Shown piece after piece: positions 54,470 through 64,000 of a stretch of DNA of 64,000 bases (position 1 is the first letter of the stretch; every line of letters starts with the position of its first letter). The notes under the pieces were generated by a model, which saw only the letters and a list, made by a program, of their open reading frames with translations, did no database searches and was not told where the DNA came from. The DNA comes from Reticulitermes speratus (Eukaryota; Arthropoda; Insecta; Blattodea; Rhinotermitidae), in the NCBI GenBank assembly GCA_021186555.1, contig JAJKFL010000007.1:27826677-27890676 (forward strand). The letters are read 5' to 3'. The translations under genes were made by a program, and so were the position numbers.

Positions 54470-54756
54470 GGTGGAGCTGGATAGCGTAGTCGGTATAGCG
54501 ACTCGTTACGGACTGTAGGGTCCGAGAATCGAATCCCGGTGGAGGCGAGACTTTCCCGCACCCGTCCAGGCGCACTCAGCCTCCTGTACAATGGGTACCG
54601 GGTAATTCCCGGAGATATACTTGTAGCTGCCGGGGCGTGGCGTTGACCACCCACCCTCATCTAGTGCCGAGGTTAAAGGAAGAGTAGAGATATACCTCTA
54701 ATTCCCCTCTGGGCCTTCATGGCTTGTTCTAGGGGTAACTTCACCTTTACCTTTAC
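54470..54756 (+). mobile_element. SINE-2 with 10 bp target duplication
   Basis: A box TAGCGTAGTCGG (54482-54493), B box region GAGAATCGAATCCCGG, body CAGCCTCCTGTACAATGGG and GGCGTGGCGTTGACCACCC, tail (CTTTAC)n at 54744-54755. CATTCATTCT flanks it at 54460-54469 and 54757-54766. Confidence 0.94.
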
Positions 54757-54766
54757 CATTCATTCT

Positions 54767-55529
54767 CAGCCGTACAAAATTAACGATAGGCCCTACAGTA
54801 CTCACTTTCCAAAAATACAGGGCTTTTAAATACAGCAGACTAAAGCGAGGTATGTTCTGTGTGTTGCATATTCCAATAGTGTGACTGTACTTGCAGGCCT
54901 AGTATGTTTTCCACGCATTTCCCTCCCCCCTACCCTCATCTTAGCAAAGTTATGGGGCCCTTAAAACTCTTACTTCGACGTCCAGATGGGATTATGATTG
55001 AAAACTCAGTTTGGAGTCGGAAACCGTATTGCCACTCCGAGAGATGAAATGGGAAATAAACTACAGTAACACGCGCATGCGCATAACATAGATATGCTGT
55101 ACAACTTAGAATATTGTTAGCTGTAGTAGTTGTATTGCTTCAGCAAAGCACAATTTAGTCTGTGAAGTGCAGAGGGCTATATTACAAATATATAAACTTC
55201 GATATCTCGATATTTGAAGTTCTCACATCTGTGTTGCTGAAAATTATAAAGTCTTCTGTAATGTGACGCCGTGTCGAGCGGTAAATAATTACGATTCTAC
55301 ACGTCGTAACATCTCAGCGGACTACAACCTTGTGTGGTAATTTTTAAATACGGTTTACAGGCTTAATCTGAAGTTATCGCGGTAACACTGAAGAGCGGAA
55401 TTAAATTTTCAATTTTTAAAAGTGGAGTTAAATGTGATGATGATGATGATAACTTTCCTATGTGTGGGTGTGAACACGGTTCAGCGAATATGATAACAAA
55501 ATTCTTAGGATAATATCAGGGCATTAGAG
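54767..55529. other. Unassigned, with (GAT)n
   Basis: No gene recognised; a (GAT)n run at about 55436-55450. Confidence 0.4.
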
Positions 55530-55538
55530 AGCGAATAT

Positions 55539-55987
55539 CCAGAATAGGTGCTGAGGAGGATTTTTGGGCCTAAGAGAGACGAGATAACAGGGGAGTGGAG
55601 AAGACTACATAACGAGTAACTTAATGATCTGTACTCATCACCAAATATTATTTGGGTGATGACATCAGGACGAATGAGGTGGGCGGGGCATGTAGCACGT
55701 ATGGGTGAGGGAGAGGTGAATACAGGACTTTGGTGGGGAGACCTGAGGGAAGGAACCACTTGCAAGACCAGGCGTAGATGGGAGGATAATATTAAAATGG
55801 ATCTTCAAGAAGTGGGATGGGGGCATGGACTGGATTGATATGGCTCAGGATAGGGACAGGTGGCGGCCTCTTGTGTATGTGGCAATGAACTTTCGGGTTC
55901 CATAAAATGAGGGGAATTTCTTGACTAGCTGACGACCTGCTAGCTTCTCAAGAAGGACTGTGCTCCATTGAGTTAGTTAGTTAAGAC
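55539..55987 (+). pseudogene. LINE-A 3' end with 9 bp target duplication
   Basis: It encodes RRIFGPKRDEITGEWRRLHN, then SSPNIIWVMTSGRMRWAGH and [18 protein letters not shown], with frameshifts between. The untranslated tail and (TTAG)n end at about 55984. AGCGAATAT at 55530-55538 and 55988-55996 fits a target duplication, so it inserted already 5'-truncated. Confidence 0.9.
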
Positions 55988-55996
55988 AGCGAATAT

Positions 55997-56403
55997 AAGA
56001 GGGAATGTAGAAAATCGTAGGAATTTAAAAGTATAAATCTATAACAGAATCATCTAATGTAGCTACAGGATGGTTTGTTGCTGATTTGTAATTTATATCA
56101 CAACGGTAATGTTCGGAAATCTGAAGAAATCTGTAATTTGTCTTTATGAAATATTAGAATGACGAAATAAAAGAAAGGCGAATTGTGCTCAAAGTGTAAC
56201 GCTTATTCAGATTCCTTATATGGTTATGTGAAATTGTGTATGGAAACCTACCCAGAAGGGGGATGTAAATTCTATGAAGCTGACTCTATATATAATGTGA
56301 AACAACACGGCTGGCGAGCGAAATTTATTCGTACACTTAGCTTTGTGATTGACAGCCATAAATAACAGACCATTGAAAGGCATGGAACATTTAATGTGGA
56401 GAT
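55997..56403. other. Unassigned sequence
   Basis: Nothing recognised. Confidence 0.4.
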
Positions 56404-56414
56404 ATATCATTAAC

Positions 56415-56856
56415 TACATTTGGAGCATAGCTTTGTGTGGTGCTGAAACGTGGACACTTCGGAAAGTAGATCAGAAGTATCTGGAGAGTTTTGAAATGTG
56501 GTGTTGGAGAAGAATGGAGAATATCAGTTGGACCGATCGTGTGAGAAATGAAGTATTATTACACAGAGTCAAAGAGAAGAGGAATATCGTACATACAATA
56601 AAAAGAAGAAAGGTTAACCGGATTGGTCACATCTTGCGTAGAAACTGCCTTCTGAAACACGTGATTGAAGGAAAGATAGAGGGAAGGATAGAAATGACGG
56701 GAAGACGAGGGAGAAGACGTAAGCAGCTACTGGATGACCTTAAGGAAAAGAGAAGTTACTGGAAATTGAAAGAGGAAGCACTAGATCGCACACTATGGAG
56801 AACTCGCTTTGGAAGAGGCTACGGACCTGTCGTAAGACAGACTACAGAATGAATGA
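56415..56856 (+). pseudogene. LINE-B 3' end, open C-terminus, 11 bp target duplication
   Basis: About 145 codons stay open from YIWSIALCGAETWTLRK through EMWCWRRMENISWTDRVRNE, IKRRKVNRIGHILRRNC, GKIEGRIEMTGRRGRRRKQL, DRTLWRTRFGRGYGP to VRQTTE and a stop. This matches the C-terminal region of RTE/BovB-type reverse transcriptases, downstream of the polymerase motifs. The copy is 5'-truncated; an open frame from 56349 starts in flanking DNA and is not a real start. ATATCATTAAC repeats at 56404-56414 and 56857-56867. No stop or frameshift within the coding part suggests a recent insertion. Confidence 0.92.
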
Positions 56857-56867
56857 ATATCATTAAC

Positions 56868-57536
56868 CCACTCGCAAACATGGCATACATCCTAAAATAT
56901 TTTTAGTTGCTAAAAATTTCAAAACATGGCGATGGTTCAAATCTTTGAGTCTAGATCAGAGAAGTCAAGCAGATGAACAAAAGTGTTCCTTGCAGAATTT
57001 TTCCTACAACATCTTGTAATAAATCGTATTTGTCACCCCGACCGATATTACATACATAAAAGTGCTTATAAAATTTCGATTCCTACAAACTAAATACAGG
57101 ATTAATTACAAGATAGTTTCATTAGCTGCCTGTATAAAAGACACTACTATAAAGTTTGCAAGACAGTTATAACAGAGGCTGAGAATTTTTATAATTAATT
57201 GTCACAGTGAGGCAGCTGTTGTTATATGCTGCAAAAGCTGTATAGGTTAGCCTATGTAGTTTGTTTGACCTCGCAGCATCTTCCTCAATTTTCAATCCTC
57301 CCACGATATTTCAAAGGGTAAAAGAGTCATCCAGGACCCATATCAAAATGCGACATGACAGATTCTTATACAAACGAAACAGCCCTCTCTCTATCTTGCG
57401 TCCAGCATTAGGAATGCCCTACAAGTTTTTCTGGGATGTAAGTTTAAATGTTTCCACCCATACGAACTTAAATTTCTTAACAATAAAATATTTCCCACTA
57501 GAGTAGGCTGGAATTTAATAATACTCGTATAGTAGG
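56868..57536. other. Unassigned sequence
   Basis: Nothing recognised. Confidence 0.4.
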
Positions 57537-57546
57537 GGTCTTATGG

Positions 57547-57808
57547 GCCGATGCCAGTGACCGCGCGGTCTAATACGTGGGTCTGCGGCCATTCGCTTGT
57601 TGGGATTGTGGGTTCGAATCCCACCGGGGGCATGGATGTATATCTCTTGTGACTGTTGTGTGTTGTCAGGTAGAGGTCTCTGCGACGAGCTGGTCACTCG
57701 TCCAGAGGAGTCCTACTGAGTGTGGTGTGTCTGAGTGTGATTGTGAAGCCTCGATAATGAGGAGGCCTAGGCCGAATAGTCGCTATTGCGCCATTGTAAA
57801 AGAAAAGA
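57547..57808 (+). mobile_element. SINE-4 with 10 bp target duplication
   Basis: Head with A box region GACCGCGCGGTCTAATACG and B box GGGTTCGAATCCC (about 57611-57623); intact body CAGGTAGAGGTCTCTGCGAC, GTCCAGAGGAGTCCTACTGA. GGTCTTATGG flanks it at 57537-57546 and 57809-57818. Confidence 0.93.
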
Positions 57809-57818
57809 GGTCTTATGG

Positions 57819-58402
57819 TTTATGTTACTTTCTGTAAGGTCAGAGTTTTTGTATTTATAAATGGAATATCAAGAATATTGGGTAGCTTAGGAAGTGTAAC
57901 ATAAAGATGAGAAAAATACGAGAAAGACAAGGGAAATGTAAATAAGAAGGAAAGTAGAAAAAAGGTGGTAAACTAGAGGAAGGAGCAGAGAATGAAAAAA
58001 TATGTGTTTATTATAAAAACAATACTCAACAAGTAATGGCTTCTCAACTGACAACTTTCGTCTGTCTGATAGTTCTGCTCAAAACCACAATGCTGAGCCA
58101 CTAATTTCGTAAGGCTGATATAATAATTTACGTTGCTGTACCCTTGAAGAAATTCAGTGAAATAATATCCCTGATCCTTACGTCCTTGGGCCTGTCCTTT
58201 TTATCTTCTCCTCCTTCAAACGGCTGTGTCATTTTCTCGCACCATCACCTTCAGTTAGCCGTATCTCTCTGCTTCATCTGATATTTGTTCCCGCTATTTC
58301 CAGCGCGGATGTCACCAAGCGTTCATGTAAAAGTGACACATGACGTAAAAATGTTCCACTCGCATAATTTGTAAAATGATACAAAATAATTTGTGAATTA
58401 TA
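57819..58402. other. Unassigned sequence
   Basis: Nothing recognised. Confidence 0.4.
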
Positions 58403-58404
58403 TA

Positions 58405-58793
58405 CAGGGTTATTCAAAATGATTGTCGGGGTTTTAACAACTTGGCCACCTCGTTATCCAGATGCAACCCCATGTGATTTCTTTGTATGGGGTTACGTCA
58501 AGGATCTGGTTTATGTTCCTCCTCTTCCCGCAAGTATCCCGGAACTGAAGGTACGAATCAGAACCGCCATTGAAACCATCACCGCTGACATGCTAGAAAA
58601 AGTTTGGAACGAACTCGATTATCGTGTTGATGTTTGTAGAATCACAAAAGGTGCACATATAGAGCACCTGTGAGGTATGTCACAAAAACTTGGAGTGTTG
58701 TTCTATTAAATAAAAAAATACATTTACTCCTATCTCAAGTGTATTGTGTATGACAAGTTGTTAAAACCCCGACAATCATTTTGAATAACCCTG
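58405..58793 (+). mobile_element. mariner deletion derivative with perfect 40 bp inverted ends
   Basis: The first 40 bases (58405-58444, starting CAGGGTTATTCAAAATGATT) are exactly complementary to the last 40 (58754-58793), and TA dinucleotides flank both ends, as expected for Tc1/mariner insertions. Between them an open frame to 58672 encodes WPPRYPDATPCDFFVWGYVK, then LPASIPELKVRIRTAIETIT and KVWNELDYRVDVCRITKGAH. This is the transposase C-terminus including the last catalytic Asp (PD); the DNA-binding domain and first two acidic residues are gone. It is non-autonomous but could be mobilised by a full-length relative. Confidence 0.95.
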
Positions 58794-58795
58794 TA

Positions 58796-59017
58796 TTAAT
58801 TGTAACTTATAATTATGAAACTCGCCTTACCAATAATTTACCCAGTAATTAAACAATAATTAATATAGTAGTTTTTAAATGATTCCATGCAGAATATGAT
58901 GAGAAAAAAGAGAAGTGATAACATTATTAGGAGAAAATATAGTTGATTATGTATAAAAGTTAAGAACTACACGAGCCCAAAAAACAAAGTCTCTTTCATG
59001 CATATTTGCATATTATT
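58796..59017. other. Unassigned AT-rich stretch
   Basis: Nothing recognised. Confidence 0.4.
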
Positions 59018-59280
59018 TTGGGACAGCCGGTAGCGACTACGCTATGAGCTGGAAGTTCCGGATTTCAAATTCCGGTAGGAGAAAGAGATTTTTTTTTCTC
59101 CAAAACTTCCAGACCCATCCTCCTATTCAATGGGTACGGAGTTTGTTTCCAGGGTGTGAAGCAGACGGGGTGTCAAGGTGACCACTCACCCGCAATTAGT
59201 GTCAAGGTTAAGAATTTGGAAAACTGTATCTCTATTCCGCCTATGCGCCTTCAAGGCGAGCACAGTTAGATTTACCTTTT
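59018..59280 (+). mobile_element. SINE-2, diverged
   Basis: GGTAGCGACTACGCTATGAG and GGATTTCAAATTCCGG are a decayed tRNA-like head; the body has CCTCCTATTCAATGGGTACG, GGTGACCACTCACC and GTGTCAAGGTTAAGAA, with a GATTTACCTTTTGC tail. Confidence 0.8.
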
Positions 59281-59330
59281 GCAAATTTTGGCATATAATG
59301 GTTGAAATACAGTTTCAGGAAATTCTTAGA

Positions 59331-59599
59331 TTTTTTTTTTTTTTTTTTTTTGAGGGGGCCCCGCAGCTGATGCTACGGACGCACCGCAGCCTTAAGGCTT
59401 ATTGTGCAACCCTGTGATGAAGATGAAGATGAGCAGTTTTTTTACCAAGTTTTACAAGTAATGGAGCACCAGTGGAATGAAATTGACAGGGGAAAACCGA
59501 CAACTCGGAGAAAAACCTGTCCCAGTGCCACTTTGTCCACCACAAATCTCACATGGACTTGACCTGGGATCGAACCCGGGCCTCCGTGGTGAGAGGCCT
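59331..59599 (-). mobile_element. SINE-5, 5'-truncated, with poly(A) and 10 bp target duplication
   Basis: On the minus strand it starts GGCCTCTCACCACGGAGGCC, inside the head after the A box, and keeps B box GGGTTCGATCCC, the body and a poly(A) tail seen as T21 at 59331-59351. AATTCTTAGA flanks it at 59321-59330 and 59600-59609. Confidence 0.93.
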
Positions 59600-59734
59600 A
59601 ATTCTTAGAATTACACTAGGTTGTCGTATCATTTATAAACATTCTTGACACGGACATTTCGTTCATTTCAGTGATTGGATAATATATGGACAGTCCGGTA
59701 TGCACTGTAGACATGTTCGCTAATTTATCCTTCT

Positions 59735-59895
59735 ACTTCCAGGTCCATAATGACACACGGGCCACCGTCAGGTTCTGTCCACTGGGGTAAACAGCAGAAG
59801 TACGAGACTGACCCTCCACCTAGTGACAAAGTTAAGAATGCTTGAATCTTTAACTCCGTACTCCCATATGGCTTACTGTGACGTGGTTACATACT
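59735..59895 (+). mobile_element. SINE-2 3' fragment
   Basis: TTCTGTCCACTGGGGTAAAC, GACTGACCCTCCACCTAGTG and CAAAGTTAAGAATGCTTGAA resemble the SINE-2 body. The tRNA-like head is absent. Confidence 0.6.
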
Positions 59896-59976
59896 AGAAT
59901 AACTTCATTATTTTCATAAACTCTTTACAATTCAATGTTCCAGTAACGCCATTCTCAGGCTATCCTGCCAATGATT

Positions 59977-60498
59977 TTTAGGCGCGTTCGCAAATTAGCG
60001 GAGAGCCAATATTAGCTTCGTTATGTTGACCTGTCTGTACGCATGGAAGAACTCGGCTCCCACTAGACGGCGTTTCATGAAAATTCATATTTCAGTATTT
60101 TTCGAAAATCTGACGACAAAATTCAAGTTTCATTAAAATCTGACAAGAATAACGGGTACTTTACATAGAGACCTCTGTATATTTATTTTAATATTTCGCT
60201 GAAATGCATTTAGAATCAGAAATGTTTCAGACAAAGTTTGTAGAGATAATGAAAAGATAAATTTTATTATGTTCAATACATTTTTTTACGAAAATCGTGC
60301 CGTTTATGAGATAATGTGGAAAAATATGGTAGAGCCAGACAGGCCACAGATGACAATATAATACGGTGCATGCGCGTTGCTTGCTGGATAACTAAGGCTA
60401 CAGACACACACTCAGAATATGTAATACTTATTTCTTTTCCACTGCAAAAATGGTTACGCTAACGCGCCTCAATGTTACATTTATACGTACACAGCCTG
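59977..60498 (+). mobile_element. MITE-1, copy 4
   Basis: Left end TTTTAGGCGCGTTCGCAAAT, interior GAACTCGGCTCCCACTAGAC, GAAAATCGTGCCGTTTATGA, GGATAACTAAGGCTACAGAC, right part ACGCTAACGCGCCTCAATG and ACAGCCTG. Same orientation and length class as copies 1 and 3. Confidence 0.88.
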
Positions 60499-60547
60499 CC
60501 TTGTTCATGGTTCTTCTTATCCCAGATAGAGAGCATTAGGTTAGATG

Positions 60548-60650
60548 ATCTCTTCGCTCTTCCGGGATGTTACGCAGCATAGATTGTTATTTACCGACGT
60601 TTCGGGACAACCTATGGGTCTCATTTTCAAGGGTCAAGCGGTCCAAGAAG
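60548..60650 (+). mobile_element. Single FB-A arm
   Basis: CGCTCTTCCGGGATGTTACG, then TTATTTACCGACGTTTCGGG, ACAACCTATGGGTCTC and TTTTCAAGGGTCAAG match one FB-A arm. No partner arm is visible. Confidence 0.7.
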
Positions 60651-61884
60651 AATGCTGGAAATACTTAGGTACGCAGTAATGTGGGGAATGGTATCGAAGG
60701 TAATGGGTTCTCGGAGGTGTCGCTAGCCAGTAGGGTTATTGGAGCGAGGAAGACGCTGGCGTCCATTACTTATTGACTGCCTTTAAGCATACGAAGTATA
60801 TTTCGTGCGTTGCTATTACTGTAGTTAGTCATTCATTCATTCAGTCAGTCAGCTAATTAGCTGCATTCAAAGAAACCCGGACCCCTTACGAGATACTAAT
60901 ACGGTTACGTCAGTTGACTACGCTGACCAACGCCCTCTGTTTTAATATTGCAACAAACTCAAACTCCTCTTGCTACGTTTATTTTCCTGTAAATAATTAC
61001 ACCCTTCCCTTCTGTAAATTAAAAACATTTCCATACAAAACATTAGCTACCTTATCCTCACCTCGACCGCTCGTTAACATGCTTCATTGAGATCCTAACG
61101 CCTCAGGTTCGACTCCAGGGGTGAAGGCGAACAGAAGTAGCTGGAGTATGAGATCTCAAGTGAATCGAACTGAACATGATGTGATTCTGTATGCTCCAAT
61201 CACTGGCACCCCCCCCTTCCCTGCTGCCTGCAATCGTTGCCGCGGGGGCTCAAACGAAGAGGGAGTGAGCCAAGTGGAAAAAAAGAGCTCTATTTTTTCA
61301 TGCGTGAGAAACTTCTTTTTTCCCGAAGTGAAGTAGAGAGAAGCGAATTGAAAAATAGCACAGTTTATAAGCTTTCAGTGATAGGCCTCGGGAATACCAG
61401 GATGGGGTGTGTACAGTAGATGTTGCAAATTTGCTACCGAACTCGGTTTCATTCTAAGGTTACTGATATAATGTTCTACATAACAACACGTGCCCTCACA
61501 CACAACACACATACACACACATGTATGCGTAACTTTCGTCCCTGTTCTTCTTTCTTTTTAGTTTCTCTATTGGCTTTGCGCCTCTCCCTTTCTTATTTTC
61601 CGCATTTTTTTTCATTTATAACTTCATTATTTATTTATTTTTTTGTTAATTGTCTTTCTTGTTACGTTTATTCTTTTATTAATTTTCCCCGCTTTGTGGT
61701 TATTCAGCGGTCTACAAGTATCCTATTTTAAGGATCCTAAAGATTCTCGTTATGTTCTTGAACTGGTAAGAGTTTCATATTCTAATAATTAAATTTATAT
61801 TTAAGGTTATTTGCGTCTTTGACCTTTGTGCATCATCTGGTGTCTTGAAATTAAAACAAAAACAATACAACACGAAAATAAACG
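60651..61884. other. Unassigned sequence
   Basis: No gene recognised. Around 61105-61125 CAGGTTCGACTCC could be the B box of a decayed tRNA-derived element. A pyrimidine-rich, (CA)-containing stretch runs at 61495-61690. Confidence 0.4.
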
Positions 61885-61935
61885 GAAATAAAACACAGCG
61901 TTTCGGAGAGAGAATTGATCTCCTTCTTCAGGCTA
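61885..61935 (-). repeat. CTGAAGA/GAAAC block, second type
   Basis: Minus strand: AGC, CTGAAGA, A, GGAGA..TCTCC hairpin, GAAACGCTGTGTTTT. Stem II is intact; stems I and III do not fit the short form seen elsewhere, so this may be another subfamily. Confidence 0.4.
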
Positions 61936-62271
61936 AAATAATACGACCTTTTCATTCGACCCCAAACCTAGTATTGTATTTACTAATTATTATTTATTAT
62001 TTTGTATTATGTTTATTAATCTTAAACACCAGAAACTGACAAAGTCCTAGAAGCAAATAGCCATAAATGTGATACAAATATCGACAGAATTGTATTGATA
62101 TAAATTAAATGGATAATTTAGCAGCAATCACAATGGCTCATTTTCCCTAGTGTTTATTCAAATTTATTTCGCACTAAGGTTATTTTCTCTCTCATTCGAA
62201 TGTATATAAATTCTGCCGTCGAAAGAGCATCGCTGAATAACGTAATAAAAAGAACAAATGTAGTAATGGAG
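61936..62271. other. Unassigned AT-rich sequence
   Basis: Nothing recognised. Confidence 0.4.
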
Positions 62272-62535
62272 CTGCGATGGCTCAGTCGGTACAGCGATAA
62301 GGCTACGTGATGGACAATCTAGGAATCGTAGTTTGATGCCTGACAGGAACAAAAGATTCTTCTTTTTTTTTTCTAGAAGACAGGAGTGGCTCTGGGGCCC
62401 CACCCAGCCTCCTGTTCAGTGGGTATTTGCAAAGCTCACCACTTGCCTCCATTTAGTGCCGAACTTAGGAATAAATGGAGCTATACGTCCACTCCACCTA
62501 TATCTTCATGGCGTTCACAGATAAAAATTTTAATT
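62272..62535 (+). mobile_element. SINE-2, diverged
   Basis: The head keeps GCGATGGCTCAGTCGGTACA (A box region) but the B box has decayed (CGTAGTTTGATGCCTG). The body has GGGGCCCCACCCAGCCTCC, TTCAGTGGGTATT and CTCCATTTAGTGCCGAACTT. Confidence 0.75.
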
Positions 62536-63009
62536 TGTAAGAATTTGTGTAATGAAATATGCCTACGGTGACACCACCTACTGTCTCACGACCAAAGTTT
62601 CGAAACAACCTGCGTCTAATGTGTACAAGTTAAGACATTAGGTCTCGCTGCTGCAGAATATTGGGTTATCCGTGGCATGCGGGCTGTCTGCGATATGTCT
62701 CTGTGGCAGGCATTCCATTCCGGCCCTACCTGCCGCTCAATACCACGCCCCTTAATCCTTCCTACACCGCAACACAGCTTCCCCTGAAATTCTTCCAAGA
62801 TGTTACTTCCGCCATACGATGATGAGCTTAGACACTTTGCCCTCAGGTTCTTGGTGTCAGGTTGAATAAATCGACCCAGTTCATTCCATCAGCAGTTCAG
62901 CGACAAATCGCTCGCTGTTCGCATTATACGATACTTCTATCACTACTCGGATTAATTAATTTGTACTGTCTCGTAATATTGTTAGGGAGTTCGGATGAGG
63001 AATGTGGAC
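62536..63009. other. Unassigned sequence
   Basis: Nothing recognised. Confidence 0.4.
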
Positions 63010-63100
63010 GGCTGCGATCTGAAGATTAATATAATACGATCTTTCGAAACGTCGGGAACTACTTTCACAAAGACACAGCGTAACATCCCAAACAACTTCA
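63010..63100 (-). mobile_element. Single FB-A arm
   Basis: On the minus strand: GGGATGTTACGCTGTG, AGTAGTTCCCGACGTTTCGA and ATCTTCAG correspond to one FB-A arm. The inner CTGAAGA is the same kind of motif as in the hammerhead-like blocks. Confidence 0.6.
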
Positions 63101-63177
63101 GGAACACCGTTATAAAAACACGAATCTCGCACGGTTAAATAGGCAGCATATCTTGCTTACGTGGGAGAGGTAAGATG

Positions 63178-63545
63178 ACTAACTCCATGGAACAGAGTCC
63201 TTCTTCAGAAGCTAGCAGGTCCTCAGCTAGTCAAGAAATACCCCGCGTTTTGTGGAACCCGAAGGTTCATTACCGCACTCACAAGAGCCCGCCACCTGTC
63301 CCTATCCTGAGCCATATCATCCAGTCCATGTCCCCCCAGCCCACTTCTTGAAGATCCATTTTAATATTATCCTCCCATCTATGCCTGGGTCTTCCAAGTG
63401 GTCTGCTTCCCTCAGGTCTCCCCACCAAAATCCTGTACGCACCTCTCCCCTCACCCATACTTGCTACATGCCCGCCCACCTCATTCTTCTTGATTTGATC
63501 ACCCGAATAATATTTGGTGATGAGTACAGATCATTAAGTTCCTGG
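63178..63545 (-). pseudogene. LINE-A 3' end, minus strand, 11 bp target duplication
   Basis: Read on the minus strand it encodes [40 protein letters not shown] and a frameshifted remainder, then the tail GAGCCATGG.. with GACTAGCTGAGGACC. AGAGGTAAGAT at 63167-63177 and AGAAGTAAGAT at 63546-63556 (one mismatch) fit a target duplication. Confidence 0.9.
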
Positions 63546-63624
63546 AGAAGTAAGATATAGATGCAAAATTTTAACATGAAAAAACTAAAGAAAAGCCTAG
63601 GAGTAAGGAAAACTGGAAACGTAA

Positions 63625-63912
63625 TGGAGCCCAGATGGTGTAGGGTCTAGGCAATGGGTCTGATAATCCGGGGTTTGATTACGGCAGGGGCAAGAAACTT
63701 TTCTCTTCTCCAGAACGTGCAGACTGGCTTGAAGGCTAAACCAGCCTGCTATTGGAAGAGGACCGGAGTTCCTTTCCTTGGGAGTGAAGCGACGAGGGCG
63801 TGAATTTAACCACTTGCCTCTAGCGCGAAAGTTAAGAATAAGTGGAGTTAAATCCTAATGCCCGTACATTCTTTCTTAGCGTGGACAGGGACACCTCGAC
63901 CTTTACAATAAT
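63625..63912 (+). mobile_element. SINE-2, diverged
   Basis: CCCAGATGGTGTAGGGTCTA and CGGGGTTTGATTACGGCAGG form a decayed head; the body has AGAACGTGCAGACTGG, CCTTTCCTTGGGAGTGAAGC and CGTGAATTTAACCACTTGCC; the tail is TCGACCTTTACA. Confidence 0.78.
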
Positions 63913-64000
63913 ATAGTGCATGTTGGGGCGCAGTGAATTGGTTTGCTTTACGATAGGGTCCAATGGTGGAATTCTTTAACTACTGCAATGAATTTTGCAT

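Noticed and set aside
56349..56852. 167-codon open frame as a host gene
   Set aside because: The first ~22 codons are outside the target duplication of a LINE-B insertion; the remainder is the LINE-B C-terminus.
61090..61140. Further tRNA-derived SINE
   Set aside because: Only a B-box-like CAGGTTCGACTCC is visible; no matching body or target duplication.

Overview
The window looks like a stretch of a large, repeat-rich animal genome, most likely an insect. The arguments are low GC, no dense coding, many tRNA-derived SINEs with target-site duplications, 5'-truncated non-LTR retrotransposon 3' ends and several mariner/hAT relics. The style of the SINEs and of the two LINE tails suggests a cockroach or termite (Blattodea); this is an inference from memory of such genomes. 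I found no host exon, rRNA or functional tRNA gene that I can defend. All recognisable protein similarity is to transposable elements.

Repeat families, named locally. LINE-A is a non-LTR element whose 3' end encodes a reverse-transcriptase C-terminus ([32 protein letters not shown]) and ends in (TTAG)n. LINE-B is an RTE/BovB-like C-terminus (GAETWTLRK, SWTDRVRNE, GRRGRRRKQLLDDL) ending in (GAAT)n. SINE-1 to SINE-5 are five tRNA-headed SINE families. MITE-1 is a ~510 bp element with GGCGCG-type inverted ends and four copies. There is also one hAT MITE, three Tc1/mariner remnants (one a deletion derivative with perfect 40 bp inverted ends), and several fold-back (inverted-repeat) elements.

Layout. 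0-10 kb: LINE-A copies, LINE-B plus SINE-2, fold-backs, SINE-3, a hAT MITE, a mariner relic, SINE-5. 10-24 kb: LINE-A split by SINE-1, a 23 bp tandem array, a cluster of fold-backs at 16.5-18.7 kb, a second SINE-1, LINE-A with an internal in-frame duplication, and two mariner halves in opposite orientation. 24-33 kb: LINE fragments, MITE-1, then a ~38 bp tandem array followed by a 2.3 kb satellite-like array of about sixteen ~143 bp units. 34-51 kb: MITE-1, SINE-3/-4/-5/-2 copies, old LINE-A pieces. 51.4-52.1 kb: a 24 bp minisatellite. 53-64 kb: MITE-1, a LINE-A piece hit twice by SINE-2, further LINE, SINE and mariner copies.

The most interesting signal is a recurrent RNA-like motif inside the fold-back elements: CTGANGA, a short hairpin, GAAAC, then ATGT or ATATGT. 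It follows the hammerhead ribozyme layout (core, stem II, GAAA, very short stem III, stem I). In the better copies the flanking stem I strands differ in sequence yet stay complementary (GAAC/GUUC, CCCC/GGGG, ACC/GGU, AGC/GCU). Minimal hammerheads are known in Penelope-like elements and retrozymes, so these fold-backs may be relics or non-autonomous relatives of such elements. Self-cleavage is not shown by sequence alone.
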